Of a stretch of DNA of 51,783 bases, positions 1-8,774 are shown one piece after another (within the stretch, counting starts at the first letter, position 1; every line of letters begins with the position of its first letter). Origin of the DNA: Neomegalonema sp. GTDB taxonomy: Bacteria; Pseudomonadota; Alphaproteobacteria; Rhodobacterales; Rhodobacteraceae. The position numbers were made by a program, and so were the translations under genes. The stretch lies in NCBI GenBank assembly GCA_022760435.1, contig JALEFY010000020.1, positions 1 to 51,783 of the forward strand. The letters run 5' to 3'. The notes under the pieces were generated by a model that searched no databases, was not told the origin of the DNA, and saw only the letters and a list, made by a program, of their open reading frames with translations.

Positions 1-206
1 ACTGCGCAATTAATCTGACCTGCGACGCAGTTCCGGCGGAACTGCGCAATTAATCTGACCTGCGACGCAGTTCCGGCGGAACTGCGCAATTAATCTGGCC
101 TGCGACGCAGTTCCGGCGGAACTGCGCAATTAATCTGGCCTGCGACGCAGTTCCGGCGGAACTGCGCAATTAATCTGACCTGTGACGCAGTTCCGGCGGA
201 ACTGCG
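1..206. repeat. Tandem array of five 40-bp units forming five identical hairpins
   Basis: Five full 40-bp units (starting at 1, 41, 81, 121 and 161) plus six bases of a sixth; the array probably continues left of the window. Each unit junction forms a perfect hairpin with 9-bp arms CGCAGTTCC / GGAACTGCG and loop GGC, at 26-46, 66-86, 106-126, 146-166 and 186-206. All five hairpins are identical. The only differences between units (A/G at unit position 18, C/T at position 23) fall in the 19-bp AT-richer linker. There are no variable spacers, so it is not a CRISPR. Function unknown. Confidence 0.9.
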
Positions 207-304
207 CTTTGCCCCGAGGCGCGATCAAAGCTTTGTGCTGTAGGCGCGGCCAGTTGGGGCATTGCCCTAAAAATGAACCGACGCCATCCTATCTCGTCTT
301 CAAC

Positions 305-332
305 AGCCGCCTCGCTGGGGCGGCTTTGTTTT
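305..332 (+). terminator. Rho-independent terminator of a gene upstream
   Basis: Perfect 7-bp stem AGCCGCC (305-311) / GGCGGCT (319-325) with a 7-nt loop, followed by TTGTTTT. It lies just before the ribosome binding site of the first M16 gene, so it should end a plus-strand transcript entering from the left. Between 207 and 304 I see no gene or clear signal. Confidence 0.7.
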
Positions 333-363
333 GATCTGCCAGATCCTGATGGAGGAGCATCGG

Positions 364-1893
364 ATGTTCAGCCTCGCGCGCCCAGACGCCTTGCACCGGT
401 TCGCACAACGCGGCCCCACCCTGCCCAAACGGCGTCGCACAGACAGCGCGCGCCCTAGCGGCTCGGTTTCGGGAGCGCTCGCTTTTGGCGTCGCCGCCTT
501 GACCCTTGCTCTGCTCGGCGCACCAGCCAGTGCCCAGAGCGTCGATCTGCCCAAAATCGAAACCATCAAGGGCGAAGCCGGGGCGGTTGTTTCAACCTTC
601 TCCCTTGCCAATGGGCTCAAGGGCGTGGTGATTGAGGATCACCGCGCGCCGGTCGTCACCCATATGGTCTGGTACAAGGTCGGCGCCGCTGACGAAGCGC
701 GCGGCACTTCCGGCATCGCCCATTTCCTCGAGCATCTGATGTTCAAGGGCACGGATGACATCGCCCCCGGCGAGTTCTCCAAGATCATCGCCGCCAATGG
801 CGGGCAGGACAACGCCTTCACCTCGCTCGACTACACGGCGTATTTCCAGCGCATCGCCAAGGATCGGCTGGATCTGGTGATGGGCATGGAAGCGGACCGG
901 ATGCGCGATCTGCGGCTCGCCGAGCAAGACGTGCTGACTGAGCGCGATGTGATCCTGGAGGAGCGCAATACTCGCACCGACAATGATCCCGGCGCCCTGT
1001 TCTCCGAGCAGTTCAACGCCGCGCTTTATCTCAACCACCCTTACGGGGTGCCGGTGATCGGCTGGCGGCGCGAGATGGCGGAGCTCGACCGTCAGGACGC
1101 GCTGGACTTTTACACGCAGTTCTACGGCCCGGATAATGCCACGCTGATCGTCGCTGGCGATGTCGATCCGGTCGAGGTCGCGCGGCTGGCACAGCGCCAT
1201 TACGGAGCGCTGGAGCCGAGCGGGGTCGGACCGCAGCCCCGCCCGGGCGAGCCGCCGCAATTGGCCGCGCGCCGGATCGAGATGGAGGATGAGCGGGTCC
1301 GCCAGCCCTATATGATGCGCGCCTATCTCGCCCCGTCACTGGTCACGGCCAAGGCCGAGGGCACCCCTGAAAAAGCCTATGCGCTCTCGGTCGCGGCCGA
1401 GATCCTGGGCGGCGGGACCACAGCGCGGCTTCAGCAAGAGTTGGTGCTCCAGGGCAAGCTGGCGTTGAACGCCGGCGCCTATTACCGCTCCCTCGCCCGC
1501 GATCTGTCGAGCTTCAACCTCTATGCCGTGCCTCGCGATGGCGTGTCCTTCGAGCAGATCGAGGCGGCGATTGCCAAGGCAATGGCCCGGCTGGCCGAGG
1601 AGGGGCCGTCCGAGCAGGAGCTTGAGCGGGCCAAATCGGTGATGGTGGCGAGCACGATCTATCAGCAGGATAGCCAATCCTCGCTCGCCCGCAGTTATGG
1701 GGTCTATCTGACCCTCGGGCTCGATATCGCGGATGTGCAATCTTACGCCGACAATATTCGGGCGGTGACGGCCGAGCAGGTCAAGGACGCACTCGCGTCG
1801 CTGCGCCCTGAAGCCTCGGTCACCGGCATCTTGCGCGCCCCGCAGGAAAATGCGGCGGCGAGCGAGAGTGAAACCAAGGGAGACAGCCTGTGA
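364..1893 (+). CDS. M16 family zinc metallopeptidase, catalytic subunit (PqqL/MPP-beta type)
   Basis: Predicted 509-aa secreted or periplasmic zinc protease. The inverted zinc motif HxxEH is intact at residues 120-124 (HFLEH), and a Glu pair near residue 200 (context ILEERN) fits the third zinc ligand of the family. A signal peptide precedes an ASAQ-like cleavage site at about residue 60. ATG 364 is chosen because GGAGGAG lies 7 bases upstream; an in-frame TTG at 331 lies within the T-run of the terminator and has no such site. The stop overlaps the start of the next M16 gene, so the two are translationally coupled and probably form a heterodimer. Substrate unknown. Confidence 0.93.
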   Translation: MFSLARPDALHRFAQRGPTLPKRRRTDSARPSGSVSGALAFGVAALTLALLGAPASAQSVDLPKIETIKGEAGAVVSTFSLANGLKGVVIEDHRAPVVTHMVWYKVGAADEARGTSGIAHFLEHLMFKGTDDIAPGEFSKIIAANGGQDNAFTSLDYTAYFQRIAKDRLDLVMGMEADRMRDLRLAEQDVLTERDVILEERNTRTDNDPGALFSEQFNAALYLNHPYGVPVIGWRREMAELDRQDALDFYTQFYGPDNATLIVAGDVDPVEVARLAQRHYGALEPSGVGPQPRPGEPPQLAARRIEMEDERVRQPYMMRAYLAPSLVTAKAEGTPEKAYALSVAAEILGGGTTARLQQELVLQGKLALNAGAYYRSLARDLSSFNLYAVPRDGVSFEQIEAAIAKAMARLAEEGPSEQELERAKSVMVASTIYQQDSQSSLARSYGVYLTLGLDIADVQSYADNIRAVTAEQVKDALASLRPEASVTGILRAPQENAAASESETKGDSL

Positions 1894-3260
1894 TGCGCGT
1901 ATATTCCGCTCTTTTGCGCCGGACCATTTTCTTGCGCTCCGCGATGGCGGTCGCCGCCTTGGGTCTCGCTGTTCTGGGCAGCGCGGTTTCGGGCTCTGAT
2001 GCTCGCGCGACCGAGATCCAGCGCGTGGTCAGCCCCGGCGGCATTGAGGCCTGGCTGGTCGAGGAACGCTCGATCCCGATCGTCTCCATCGAGCTGGGCT
2101 TTCCCGGCGGGGCTTCGCTGGAGGGTCCGGAGCAAGCCGGGCTCGCCACCCTGATGATGGGCCTGCTCGAGGAAGGTGCCGGTGATCTCGACGCCACCGG
2201 TTTCGCCGCAGCCACCGAGCAGACCGCCGCCCGCTTCGGTTTTTCCGCCAGCCGCGACGGCGTGCGCGTCAGTGCAAGCATGCTCAAGGAGCGGCAGGCC
2301 GAATCGCTCGATCTGCTGAAACTTGCGATCCATCAGCCCCGTTTCGACGCCGATGCGGTGGACCGGGTGAAGGCGCAGATGATCTCCAATATCCGCCAAA
2401 GCGAAACCGAGCCGAGTGCCATCGCCTCGCGGGCATTCTTTGCGGCGTTGTTCCCCGATGATCCCTATGGGCGCGACAGTGACGGCACCGAAGCCACCGT
2501 CTCGTCCTTCAGCCCGGACATGCTGCACGCGGCCAAGGATCGCTTCTTGAACCGGCGCGGGCTCAAGATCGGGGTGGTCGGGGCGATCTCGCCCGAGGAG
2601 CTGGGCACTGTGCTCGATGACCTGCTCGGCGCGCTCCCGGTCGAAGGGCCGAGCTTGCCCGAAAAGCCGAGCCTGCACGTCACCGGCGGGGTCAAGGTGA
2701 TCGATTTTCCGGCGCCGCAATCGCAGATCCTGTTCGGCCATACCGGCCTCGATCGCCACGATCCCGATTTCATCCCCGCCTATGTGATGAACTACATCCT
2801 GGGCGGCGGCGGCTTCTCCTCGCGTCTGATGGAAGAGGTCCGCGAAAAGCGTGGCCTTGCCTATGGCGCTTATGCCTATCTCGCCAATCTCGACCGGGCC
2901 GCACTCTATATGGGCAGCACGGCAACGGTGAACCCTCGGGTCAGCGAATCGATTTCGGTGATTCGCGCCGAATGGGAGAAGCTGGCGCGCGACGGGGTCA
3001 GCGCACAGGAGCTCGACAAGGCGAAGAAATACCTGACCGGTGCCTTTCCCTTGCGCTTTGACAGCAATGGCAAGATCGCCAATTTCCTCGTCGGGGCGCA
3101 GCTCGATGGACTGCCGATCGATTATATCGAGACCCGCAATGATCTGGTCGAAGCGGTCACGCTTGAGGATATCCAGCGGGTGGCGCAGCGGCTGATCCAG
3201 CCCGAGCAGTTGTTCTTCGTGGTGGTCGGCCAGCCCGCAGGGGTCGAGAGCACGCTTTAG
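1893..3260 (+). CDS. M16 family peptidase-like protein, non-catalytic partner
   Basis: A 455-aa M16-fold protein without the HxxEH zinc motif: the equivalent segment reads EQAGLATL. It keeps the C-terminal glycine-rich region and the R/Y motif (context REKRGLAYG) that bind substrate in this family. This is the usual pattern of the regulatory or substrate-binding half of a bacterial M16 pair. An N-terminal hydrophobic signal (about residues 10-35) suggests export with its partner. The start overlaps the upstream stop (TGATG); a GTG at 1890 is equally possible, because AAGGGAG sits 7 bases from the GTG and 10 from the ATG. Confidence 0.9.
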   Translation: MRVYSALLRRTIFLRSAMAVAALGLAVLGSAVSGSDARATEIQRVVSPGGIEAWLVEERSIPIVSIELGFPGGASLEGPEQAGLATLMMGLLEEGAGDLDATGFAAATEQTAARFGFSASRDGVRVSASMLKERQAESLDLLKLAIHQPRFDADAVDRVKAQMISNIRQSETEPSAIASRAFFAALFPDDPYGRDSDGTEATVSSFSPDMLHAAKDRFLNRRGLKIGVVGAISPEELGTVLDDLLGALPVEGPSLPEKPSLHVTGGVKVIDFPAPQSQILFGHTGLDRHDPDFIPAYVMNYILGGGGFSSRLMEEVREKRGLAYGAYAYLANLDRAALYMGSTATVNPRVSESISVIRAEWEKLARDGVSAQELDKAKKYLTGAFPLRFDSNGKIANFLVGAQLDGLPIDYIETRNDLVEAVTLEDIQRVAQRLIQPEQLFFVVVGQPAGVESTL

Positions 3261-3270
3261 CCATGTGAAG

Positions 3271-3295
3271 GGCCAGCGCTGATACGGCGCTGGCC
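3271..3295 (+). terminator. GC-rich hairpin after the M16 pair
   Basis: Perfect 9-bp stem GGCCAGCGC / GCGCTGGCC with a 7-nt loop, 10 bases after the M16 stop and 31 bases before mutL. There is no T-run, so it may be a weak terminator or an mRNA-stabilising 3' end. Confidence 0.45.
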
Positions 3296-3326
3296 ATACC
3301 AGCTTGAGCCTGCTAGATCATGGGGC

Positions 3327-5219
3327 ATGAATGAGATGGCCCACAATACCTTGACTGATCACGAACAAGATCAAGACGCGCTCCCTCGTATTCGGCGCCT
3401 GCCCGAAGGTGCGGTCAATCGCATCGCCGCCGGTGAGGTCATCGAGCGCCCGGCGGCGGCGGTCAAGGAGCTCGTCGAAAACGCAATTGATGCCGGTGCC
3501 CGCCAGATCGACATCACCATTCAGGATGGCGGCAAGAGCCTGATCCGGGTCGTCGATGATGGCTGCGGGATCGCGCGCGAAGACCTGCCGCTCGCGCTTG
3601 AGCGTCATGCGACCTCGAAGACCGATGGTGCCGACCTGCTCGCGATCTACTCTTTCGGCTTTCGCGGTGAGGCGCTCCCCTCCATTGCCGCGGTCAGCCG
3701 GTTCTCGATCACCTCGCGCGAGCGCGGGGCGGCGAGCGCCTGGGAGCTGCGGGTCGAGGCCGGCCGTGCCGCGCCGATCGCTCCGGCGGCGCTTAATCGC
3801 GGCACCATTGTCGAGGCGCGCGACCTGTTCTTTGCCACCCCGGCGCGGCTCAAGTTCCTGCGCTCGGAGCGCTCGGAGAGCATGGCGGTCACCGATGTAG
3901 TCAAGCGCCTCGCTCTGGCCACGCCCGATGTCGGTTTCTCGCTCACCGAAGGCAGCCGAACCGGCTTTCGTGCCCCGGGCGGCGAAGCGCGGCTCGAACG
4001 TCTGGCGCGGGTGATGGGGCGTGAGTTTCGCGACAATGCGCTTCAAATCGATGCCGAGCGCGAGGGGATCCGGCTCTCGGGCTTTGCTGGCCTGCCGACC
4101 CTGCATCGCGGTGCGTCCACGGCGCAGTTTCTGTTCGTCAATGGCCGTCCGGTCCGCGACAAGCTGCTGATCGGAGCGGTCAAGGGCGCCTATTCCGATT
4201 TCCTGCCCCGCGACCGCCATCCGGTTCTTGGCCTCTATCTCGATCTCGACCCGCATGGTGTCGATGTGAACGTGCATCCGGCCAAGACAGAAGTGCGGTT
4301 CCGCGACCATGGCATGATCCGGGGGCTGATCGTCAGCGCGCTCAAACATGCGCTGGCCGAGGCGGGGCATCGGGCCTCGACCAGTGGCGGGATCGGAGCT
4401 CTGGGCCGCTTCTCGAGCGCGAGTGCGGCGAACGCCGCAGCATCGGGCAGTGCTGGCTTTTATCAATCGGGGGGCTACACCCAGCCTCGCCCCAGCCCGC
4501 CCTCCGCAGCCTTGCGTGAAGTGGCGCGGGAGTTTCAGGCTCCCCTGGTCGAGAGCGGCTGGGCTTCGCGCGACGCCGTTGAGGCCGATCAGCAGGCCAG
4601 CCATCCCGATGTCGCCGCTGGCCCCGACCCGCGCACCCGCTTGCCTCTCGGAGTGCCGCGCGCGCAATTGCACGAGAACTACATCGTCTCCCAGACCGCC
4701 ACCGGCATGATCCTGATCGATCAGCACGCCGCCCATGAGCGCCTCGTCTATGAGCGCCTCAAGCAGCAATTGGCGCAAAACAAGGTGCCGTCCCAGCAAT
4801 TGCTGATCCCGCAGATTGTCGAATTGGGCAGCGAGACCCGCGCTCGCCTTCTCGATGAGGCCGATAATTTCGCCCGTCTGGGCCTTGAGATCGAAAGCTT
4901 CGGCGCCGGGGCGCTTTGCGTGCGCGCCGCCCCCGCCGCGCTCGGGGCCTGCGATGTCTCGGCCCTGCTGCATGATCTGGCCGATGATCTGGAAGAGCTC
5001 GGCGAGGCGCTGTCTTTGCAAGCGCGGCTGGAGGCCGTGTGCTCTTCCATGGCCTGCCACGGCTCGGTGCGCTCGGGGCGACGATTGAACGCAGCGGAGA
5101 TGGACGCGCTTTTGCGTGAGATGGAGGCAACACCCCATTCGGGCCAATGCAATCATGGCCGTCCGACCTATATCGAACTCAGCCTGGCTGATATCGAGAA
5201 ACTGTTCGGACGCGCCTGA
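3327..5219 (+). CDS. DNA mismatch repair protein MutL with endonuclease motif
   Basis: A 630-aa GHKL ATPase that couples MutS mismatch recognition to strand incision. N-terminal motifs are complete: NRIAAGEV (31-38), KELVENA with catalytic E48 and Mg-binding N52, VDDGCGI (76-82) and GFRGEAL. The C-terminal domain carries the metal-dependent nicking motif DQHA(X)2E(X)4E at 465-476 (D465, H467, E471, E476) and a GRP motif beginning at C608 (CNHGRP, Asn in place of the usual Pro). A MutH-independent repair pathway is therefore expected, as in most bacteria outside the gammaproteobacteria. A proline/alanine-rich linker at about 350-440 joins the two halves. The ribosome site before ATG 3327 is weak; ATG 3336 is an alternative start. 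Confidence 0.97.
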   Translation: MNEMAHNTLTDHEQDQDALPRIRRLPEGAVNRIAAGEVIERPAAAVKELVENAIDAGARQIDITIQDGGKSLIRVVDDGCGIAREDLPLALERHATSKTDGADLLAIYSFGFRGEALPSIAAVSRFSITSRERGAASAWELRVEAGRAAPIAPAALNRGTIVEARDLFFATPARLKFLRSERSESMAVTDVVKRLALATPDVGFSLTEGSRTGFRAPGGEARLERLARVMGREFRDNALQIDAEREGIRLSGFAGLPTLHRGASTAQFLFVNGRPVRDKLLIGAVKGAYSDFLPRDRHPVLGLYLDLDPHGVDVNVHPAKTEVRFRDHGMIRGLIVSALKHALAEAGHRASTSGGIGALGRFSSASAANAAASGSAGFYQSGGYTQPRPSPPSAALREVAREFQAPLVESGWASRDAVEADQQASHPDVAAGPDPRTRLPLGVPRAQLHENYIVSQTATGMILIDQHAAHERLVYERLKQQLAQNKVPSQQLLIPQIVELGSETRARLLDEADNFARLGLEIESFGAGALCVRAAPAALGACDVSALLHDLADDLEELGEALSLQARLEAVCSSMACHGSVRSGRRLNAAEMDALLREMEATPHSGQCNHGRPTYIELSLADIEKLFGRA

Positions 5220-5258
5220 GCGCTGCCGCCCTGTCTCAAAAGATGAATCGCAGCGCCT

Positions 5259-6557
5259 ATGCAACTCCATTCTGACCATCCCGTCCGCGTTCCGATGATC
5301 GAAGAGCTGCATGCGCGGCCCTTTCACCCTCTCCGGGCACCGGCGCAAGTGATCCATTATTCGGTGCTGAACGCGCTGCCGATGCCGCAGCGGCTTGAGC
5401 GCCCGACGCAGATCCTGTCCGCCTTTGCGGGCCAGCCGGTGAGCCTCGGCGCCGCCGTGCATGTATTCGAACAGCCGGGGATGGTGCTGAAATTCGAGCG
5501 CCATTCGGAGTTTGACGCCTACACCCTGTTCGTCGAAGGCAATGGCGAGGCGCCGTTTGAAAAGCCGCTCGATCGGTTGCTGGCGCCAGCGCTCAAGGAT
5601 GCTGCGCTAAGCGATGTCGTCGTCGCCGCGCGGCTCGAGGTGATCCCCAGCGGGAATGAAGCTCAGATGACCGAGGCGATGATCCATGAGATGACGCCGC
5701 TCTTCAAGCGCGAGAGCCTGGCGGTCTCCTGGGCGGCCGGGCGTCAGGCGATGGTGATGGGCGATTTTCAGCGTGACGAGGATGGGCTCACCCGCTTTGC
5801 GGTGCTCACGGATCCGCAGATCGGTTTGCGTCGGCTGGGCCGGGTGGTGCAGCGCCTCATCGAGGTCGAGACCTATCGGGCGATGGCGATGCTGGCTTTG
5901 CCGGTCGCGCGCGAGCGCGGGGCGCGGCTGCATGCGATCAGCGCCGATCTGACCAGCGTCATCGATGCGATCAATTCCACCGATGGCGTGAGCGACAAGA
6001 CCGCGTTGCTCGAGCGCCTGACTGCGGCATCGGCCGAGCTTGAGACGCTGGGCTCGGGCAGCGGCTACCGCTTCGCCGCCTCGCGCGCCTATGCCAGCAT
6101 CGTCGATGAGCGGATCGAGGCGCTGCGCGAGCAGCGGGTGGCCGAACGTCAGACCCTCGACGAATTCATGATCCGCCGCTTTCGCCCGGCGATGCGCACC
6201 TGTGAGGCGGTGGAGATGCGCATGCAGCGGCTCTCATCGCGGGCCGAGCGGGCGGCGAACTTGCTGCGTACCAAGGTCGATGTCGCGCTTCAGGCGCAGA
6301 ACCGCGCGCTCCTGGCCTCGATGGATCGCCGCTCAGAGACCCAGCTGCGCTTGCAGGAAACGGTCGAGGGCCTGTCAGTGGTCGCGATCAGCTATTACGC
6401 GGTGAGCCTCGTTGGCTATGCGCTCTATCCGCTGGAGAAATGGACCGGACTGAGCGGCGGCGTCATGAAGGCAATGGCGGTGATCCCGGTCGTGGCCCTG
6501 GTCTGGCTGTTCCTGCAACGGATGAAAAAGCGCCTCTCGGGCCATCACAAAGGGTGA
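5259..6557 (+). CDS. DUF3422 family membrane protein
   Basis: A 432-aa protein of a family frequent in Alpha- and Betaproteobacteria and without a known function. The N-terminal part opens with the family-typical ELHARPF segment. The middle is helix-rich and charged (about 190-350, coiled-coil-like), and two hydrophobic segments near 360-385 and 400-420 anchor the C-terminus, which ends in a basic tail. The architecture resembles a cytoplasmic domain held at the inner membrane. It starts 39 bases after mutL and may share its transcript, although no functional link to repair is known. Confidence 0.8.
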   Translation: MQLHSDHPVRVPMIEELHARPFHPLRAPAQVIHYSVLNALPMPQRLERPTQILSAFAGQPVSLGAAVHVFEQPGMVLKFERHSEFDAYTLFVEGNGEAPFEKPLDRLLAPALKDAALSDVVVAARLEVIPSGNEAQMTEAMIHEMTPLFKRESLAVSWAAGRQAMVMGDFQRDEDGLTRFAVLTDPQIGLRRLGRVVQRLIEVETYRAMAMLALPVARERGARLHAISADLTSVIDAINSTDGVSDKTALLERLTAASAELETLGSGSGYRFAASRAYASIVDERIEALREQRVAERQTLDEFMIRRFRPAMRTCEAVEMRMQRLSSRAERAANLLRTKVDVALQAQNRALLASMDRRSETQLRLQETVEGLSVVAISYYAVSLVGYALYPLEKWTGLSGGVMKAMAVIPVVALVWLFLQRMKKRLSGHHKG

Positions 6558-6659
6558 GGTCGGGGCATGCGTCGCGGTCTGCGCCCCTTGCCGAGCGGCC
6601 CGCGCGCCTTGGCCCCATGCCAAGCGCCTTGGTGCCTTGCCGCGCGATGCGCTCGGGTT

Positions 6660-7313
6660 CTAAACCGTCTCGACCTTCTCGTATGACCAGCCGGTGATCC
6701 CGTTTTCCTGAATGAAATCATGGAATTCTTCATTGCAAAACATGATGCCAGTTTCGGAGTCGCGCCATATCAGATGATCTTCCGCAATCGAAGCCAGTGG
6801 TTTCGAGCCGAATTCTTTCCTTGTCAGGTAATAGAACCTCTTTCCAAGCCGGCTTATAGCGGGTGATGCAGCTTCTTCTGGCGTTTTTTCTATGCGATCA
6901 GGCCAGCTGTGGATTCCCTGATTGAGTATAGCAAAAAAATACTCTCCATCTTTCGCTCGCTTCTTGTTTGTATCGTCGCGAACATAATGCGCAGGAATGA
7001 AGGTGACGGTGGTGCAGTTATTTTTAATCAAAAATTCTACGATTTTTTTTCTGAAAAGATAAATTGATCCTTCATTTTGACTAACATGTCCAATTATATC
7101 CGGCAACTCCTGACCGGAGTCGGTTCCGGCGTGTGCGTGAGTATTTGATACTGATTCCACGGATTTCTTGTCTACCCGCCCAGAAGCGTCAAAAGATACC
7201 TTGTTGCGGAGCAGCCAAGAAGACTTTTCTTTGTCGTTGTCCGTCTCCGCTGGATAGAAAAGCAGGAGAGTAGAGAATCGTGCTTCGTATGGCGGCTGTA
7301 CTATTTCATACAT
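6660..7313 (-). CDS. AT-rich orphan protein, possibly immunity-like (DUF1629/Imm11-type C-terminus)
   Basis: A 217-aa soluble protein with no signal peptide. Base composition is clearly AT-richer than all neighbours, with A/T runs and AT-ending codons, which suggests horizontal acquisition. The C-terminus has the shape 'IMFCNEEFHDFI, then GITGWSYEKV', which recalls immunity proteins of polymorphic toxin systems (Imm11/DUF1629 group); that resemblance is from memory and weak. ATG 7313 is preceded by GAGG a few bases upstream; longer readings in this frame would run into the acetyltransferase gene. No toxin gene lies beside it. It is a real gene by composition and start signals; function unassigned. 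Confidence 0.72.
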   Translation of the reverse strand: MYEIVQPPYEARFSTLLLFYPAETDNDKEKSSWLLRNKVSFDASGRVDKKSVESVSNTHAHAGTDSGQELPDIIGHVSQNEGSIYLFRKKIVEFLIKNNCTTVTFIPAHYVRDDTNKKRAKDGEYFFAILNQGIHSWPDRIEKTPEEAASPAISRLGKRFYYLTRKEFGSKPLASIAEDHLIWRDSETGIMFCNEEFHDFIQENGITGWSYEKVETV

Positions 7314-7414
7314 TTGGTTTTCCTCGATCCTATCAAAGCCGAACTCGAGATCGGTGCCGCGCTTGCTCTGATGGCTTAAGGCAGGGATGAGCCGGGCGCA
7401 ATGGCTGCGGATAT

Positions 7415-7912
7415 CTATCCCGCAGCCTTTTCCACCGGCCCGGCAATATCGGCCATCGCGCCCTCGCAAAGCTCCTTGGCCAGCACCCGGTTGGGGTTGG
7501 TCGGCTCGGGAAACTCGAGCCCCAGTGCCAAAGCGCGGCGAAAGCCGAAGCGGCGGTAATAGGGCTCGTCCCCGACCAGCACCGCCCGTTCCCAGCCCTG
7601 CGCGCGCGCGAGCTCCAGACTGTCGAGGATCAGCAGCGCCGCGATCCCTTCGCCCTGCCGTGTCGGGTGCACCGCCACCGGCCCGAGCAGCAGCGCTCGC
7701 CAGCGTCCGTCGATCAGCACCGGCCAATAACGGATCGCGCCGACGATCACGCCATACTCATCGCGCGCCACCAGACACAGACCGGCGACCGGCGCCACCC
7801 CATCGCGCAGCCGATAGGAGGACAGGGCGGTGCGTCCCGGTGCGAAGGACAGATCGAGCAATTGCTCGACCTCCGGCGTGTCGGCCGCGCTCTCCGGTGC
7901 AATCGTCAGCAT
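7415..7912 (-). CDS. GNAT family N-acetyltransferase (YhbS-like)
   Basis: A 165-aa single-domain acetyltransferase. The acetyl-CoA-binding motif A is visible as VAVHPTRQGEGIAALL (R/Q-x-x-G-x-G/A), followed by the ERAVLVGDEPYYRRFGF segment typical of the YhbS/COG3153 group. Substrate unknown; relatives acetylate small molecules or protein N-termini. Start ATG 7912 has AGGGA 6 bases upstream. It lies upstream of the AT-rich orphan gene on the same strand, separated by about 100 bases, and is divergent from the flavoprotein gene. Confidence 0.85.
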   Translation of the reverse strand: MLTIAPESAADTPEVEQLLDLSFAPGRTALSSYRLRDGVAPVAGLCLVARDEYGVIVGAIRYWPVLIDGRWRALLLGPVAVHPTRQGEGIAALLILDSLELARAQGWERAVLVGDEPYYRRFGFRRALALGLEFPEPTNPNRVLAKELCEGAMADIAGPVEKAAG

Positions 7913-8036
7913 GGCAATCCCTGTCCAGCCCGCCCCGCTGCCCGAGGCCTTCTTGTCAGGCCGTCAAGGCTTGGCTTTCGGGCGCGGCTGGTTATGTCTT
8001 TGAACGAGCCAATGCGCAAGTGCGAGGAGTATGCCC

Positions 8037-8678
8037 ATGTTCTACCGCCCGGGGATCGACAATCACGGTCTGCCTCACAACCCGCTCAAGGCGCTGATTG
8101 CTCCGCGCCCGATCGCCTGGGTTTCCACGCTCTCGCCGGGCGGAGTGCCGAACCTGGCACCGTTCAGCTTCTTTAACGGCGTGAGTGAGGCGCCGCCGAT
8201 CGTGATGCTCGCCGCTTACGGGTTCAAGGCGGGCACAAAGGATCTCAAGGACACGCCGAGCAACATCCTCGCGAGTGGCGAGTTCGTGGTGCATAGCGTG
8301 CCCTATGCGCTGCGCGATGAGATGAATGCCAGCGCCGCGCCTTATCCGGCCGGGGTGGACGAGTTCGAGGCGGTGGGGCTGGAGAAAGCGCCCTGCGAGC
8401 TCATCGCCGCGCCGCGGATCAAGGCCGCGCCGATGGCGCTCGAATGCCGGTATTTGACCCGCACCGTGCTGCCCTCGACGGATCCGGCGTATGAGAACGC
8501 GGTGATCTTTGGCGAGGTCGTTGGCATCCATATCGACGAGGCGGTGCTGCGCGATGGCATGGTCGATGTCACACTCTATCGCCCGCTCGCCCGGCTCGGC
8601 TATATGGACTACGCCTCGACCGATGCGGTGTTCCAGATGCCGCGGCCGATGGCGGTGCCGGACAAGAGCCCGTCATGA
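8037..8678 (+). CDS. Flavin reductase-like FMN-binding split-barrel protein
   Basis: A 213-aa protein of the flavin reductase-like/FMN-binding split-barrel family (COG1853 type). The FMN region ALIAPRPIAWVSTLS, then NLAPFSFFNGVS, is near the N-terminus. Family members reduce or store flavin, or act as flavoprotein oxidoreductases; the substrate cannot be read from sequence. Start choice: AGGAG (8025-8029) is only one base from ATG 8031 but 7 bases from ATG 8037, so 8037 is preferred. A divergent acetyltransferase lies upstream. Confidence 0.87.
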   Translation: MFYRPGIDNHGLPHNPLKALIAPRPIAWVSTLSPGGVPNLAPFSFFNGVSEAPPIVMLAAYGFKAGTKDLKDTPSNILASGEFVVHSVPYALRDEMNASAAPYPAGVDEFEAVGLEKAPCELIAAPRIKAAPMALECRYLTRTVLPSTDPAYENAVIFGEVVGIHIDEAVLRDGMVDVTLYRPLARLGYMDYASTDAVFQMPRPMAVPDKSPS

Positions 8679-8774
8679 TCGCGGCGGTGCTGGAGCGGCC
8701 TCGCGCGGCTCCGGGCCGAAAACTTTCTTGCGATCGGCACTAATCTGTAAAGATTTGCTGGCAATATTAACGAC

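Noticed and set aside
1-206. CRISPR array
   Set aside because: The units are tandem 40-mers with near-identical linkers; there are no variable spacers and no cas genes nearby.
331-363. TTG start for the first M16 peptidase
   Set aside because: The codon lies in the T-run of the preceding terminator; ATG 364 has GGAGGAG at 7 bases.
3318-5504. 728-codon minus-strand frame
   Set aside because: It is antisense to mutL; Arg/His/Gly-rich composition without domains marks it as a shadow frame of high-GC DNA.
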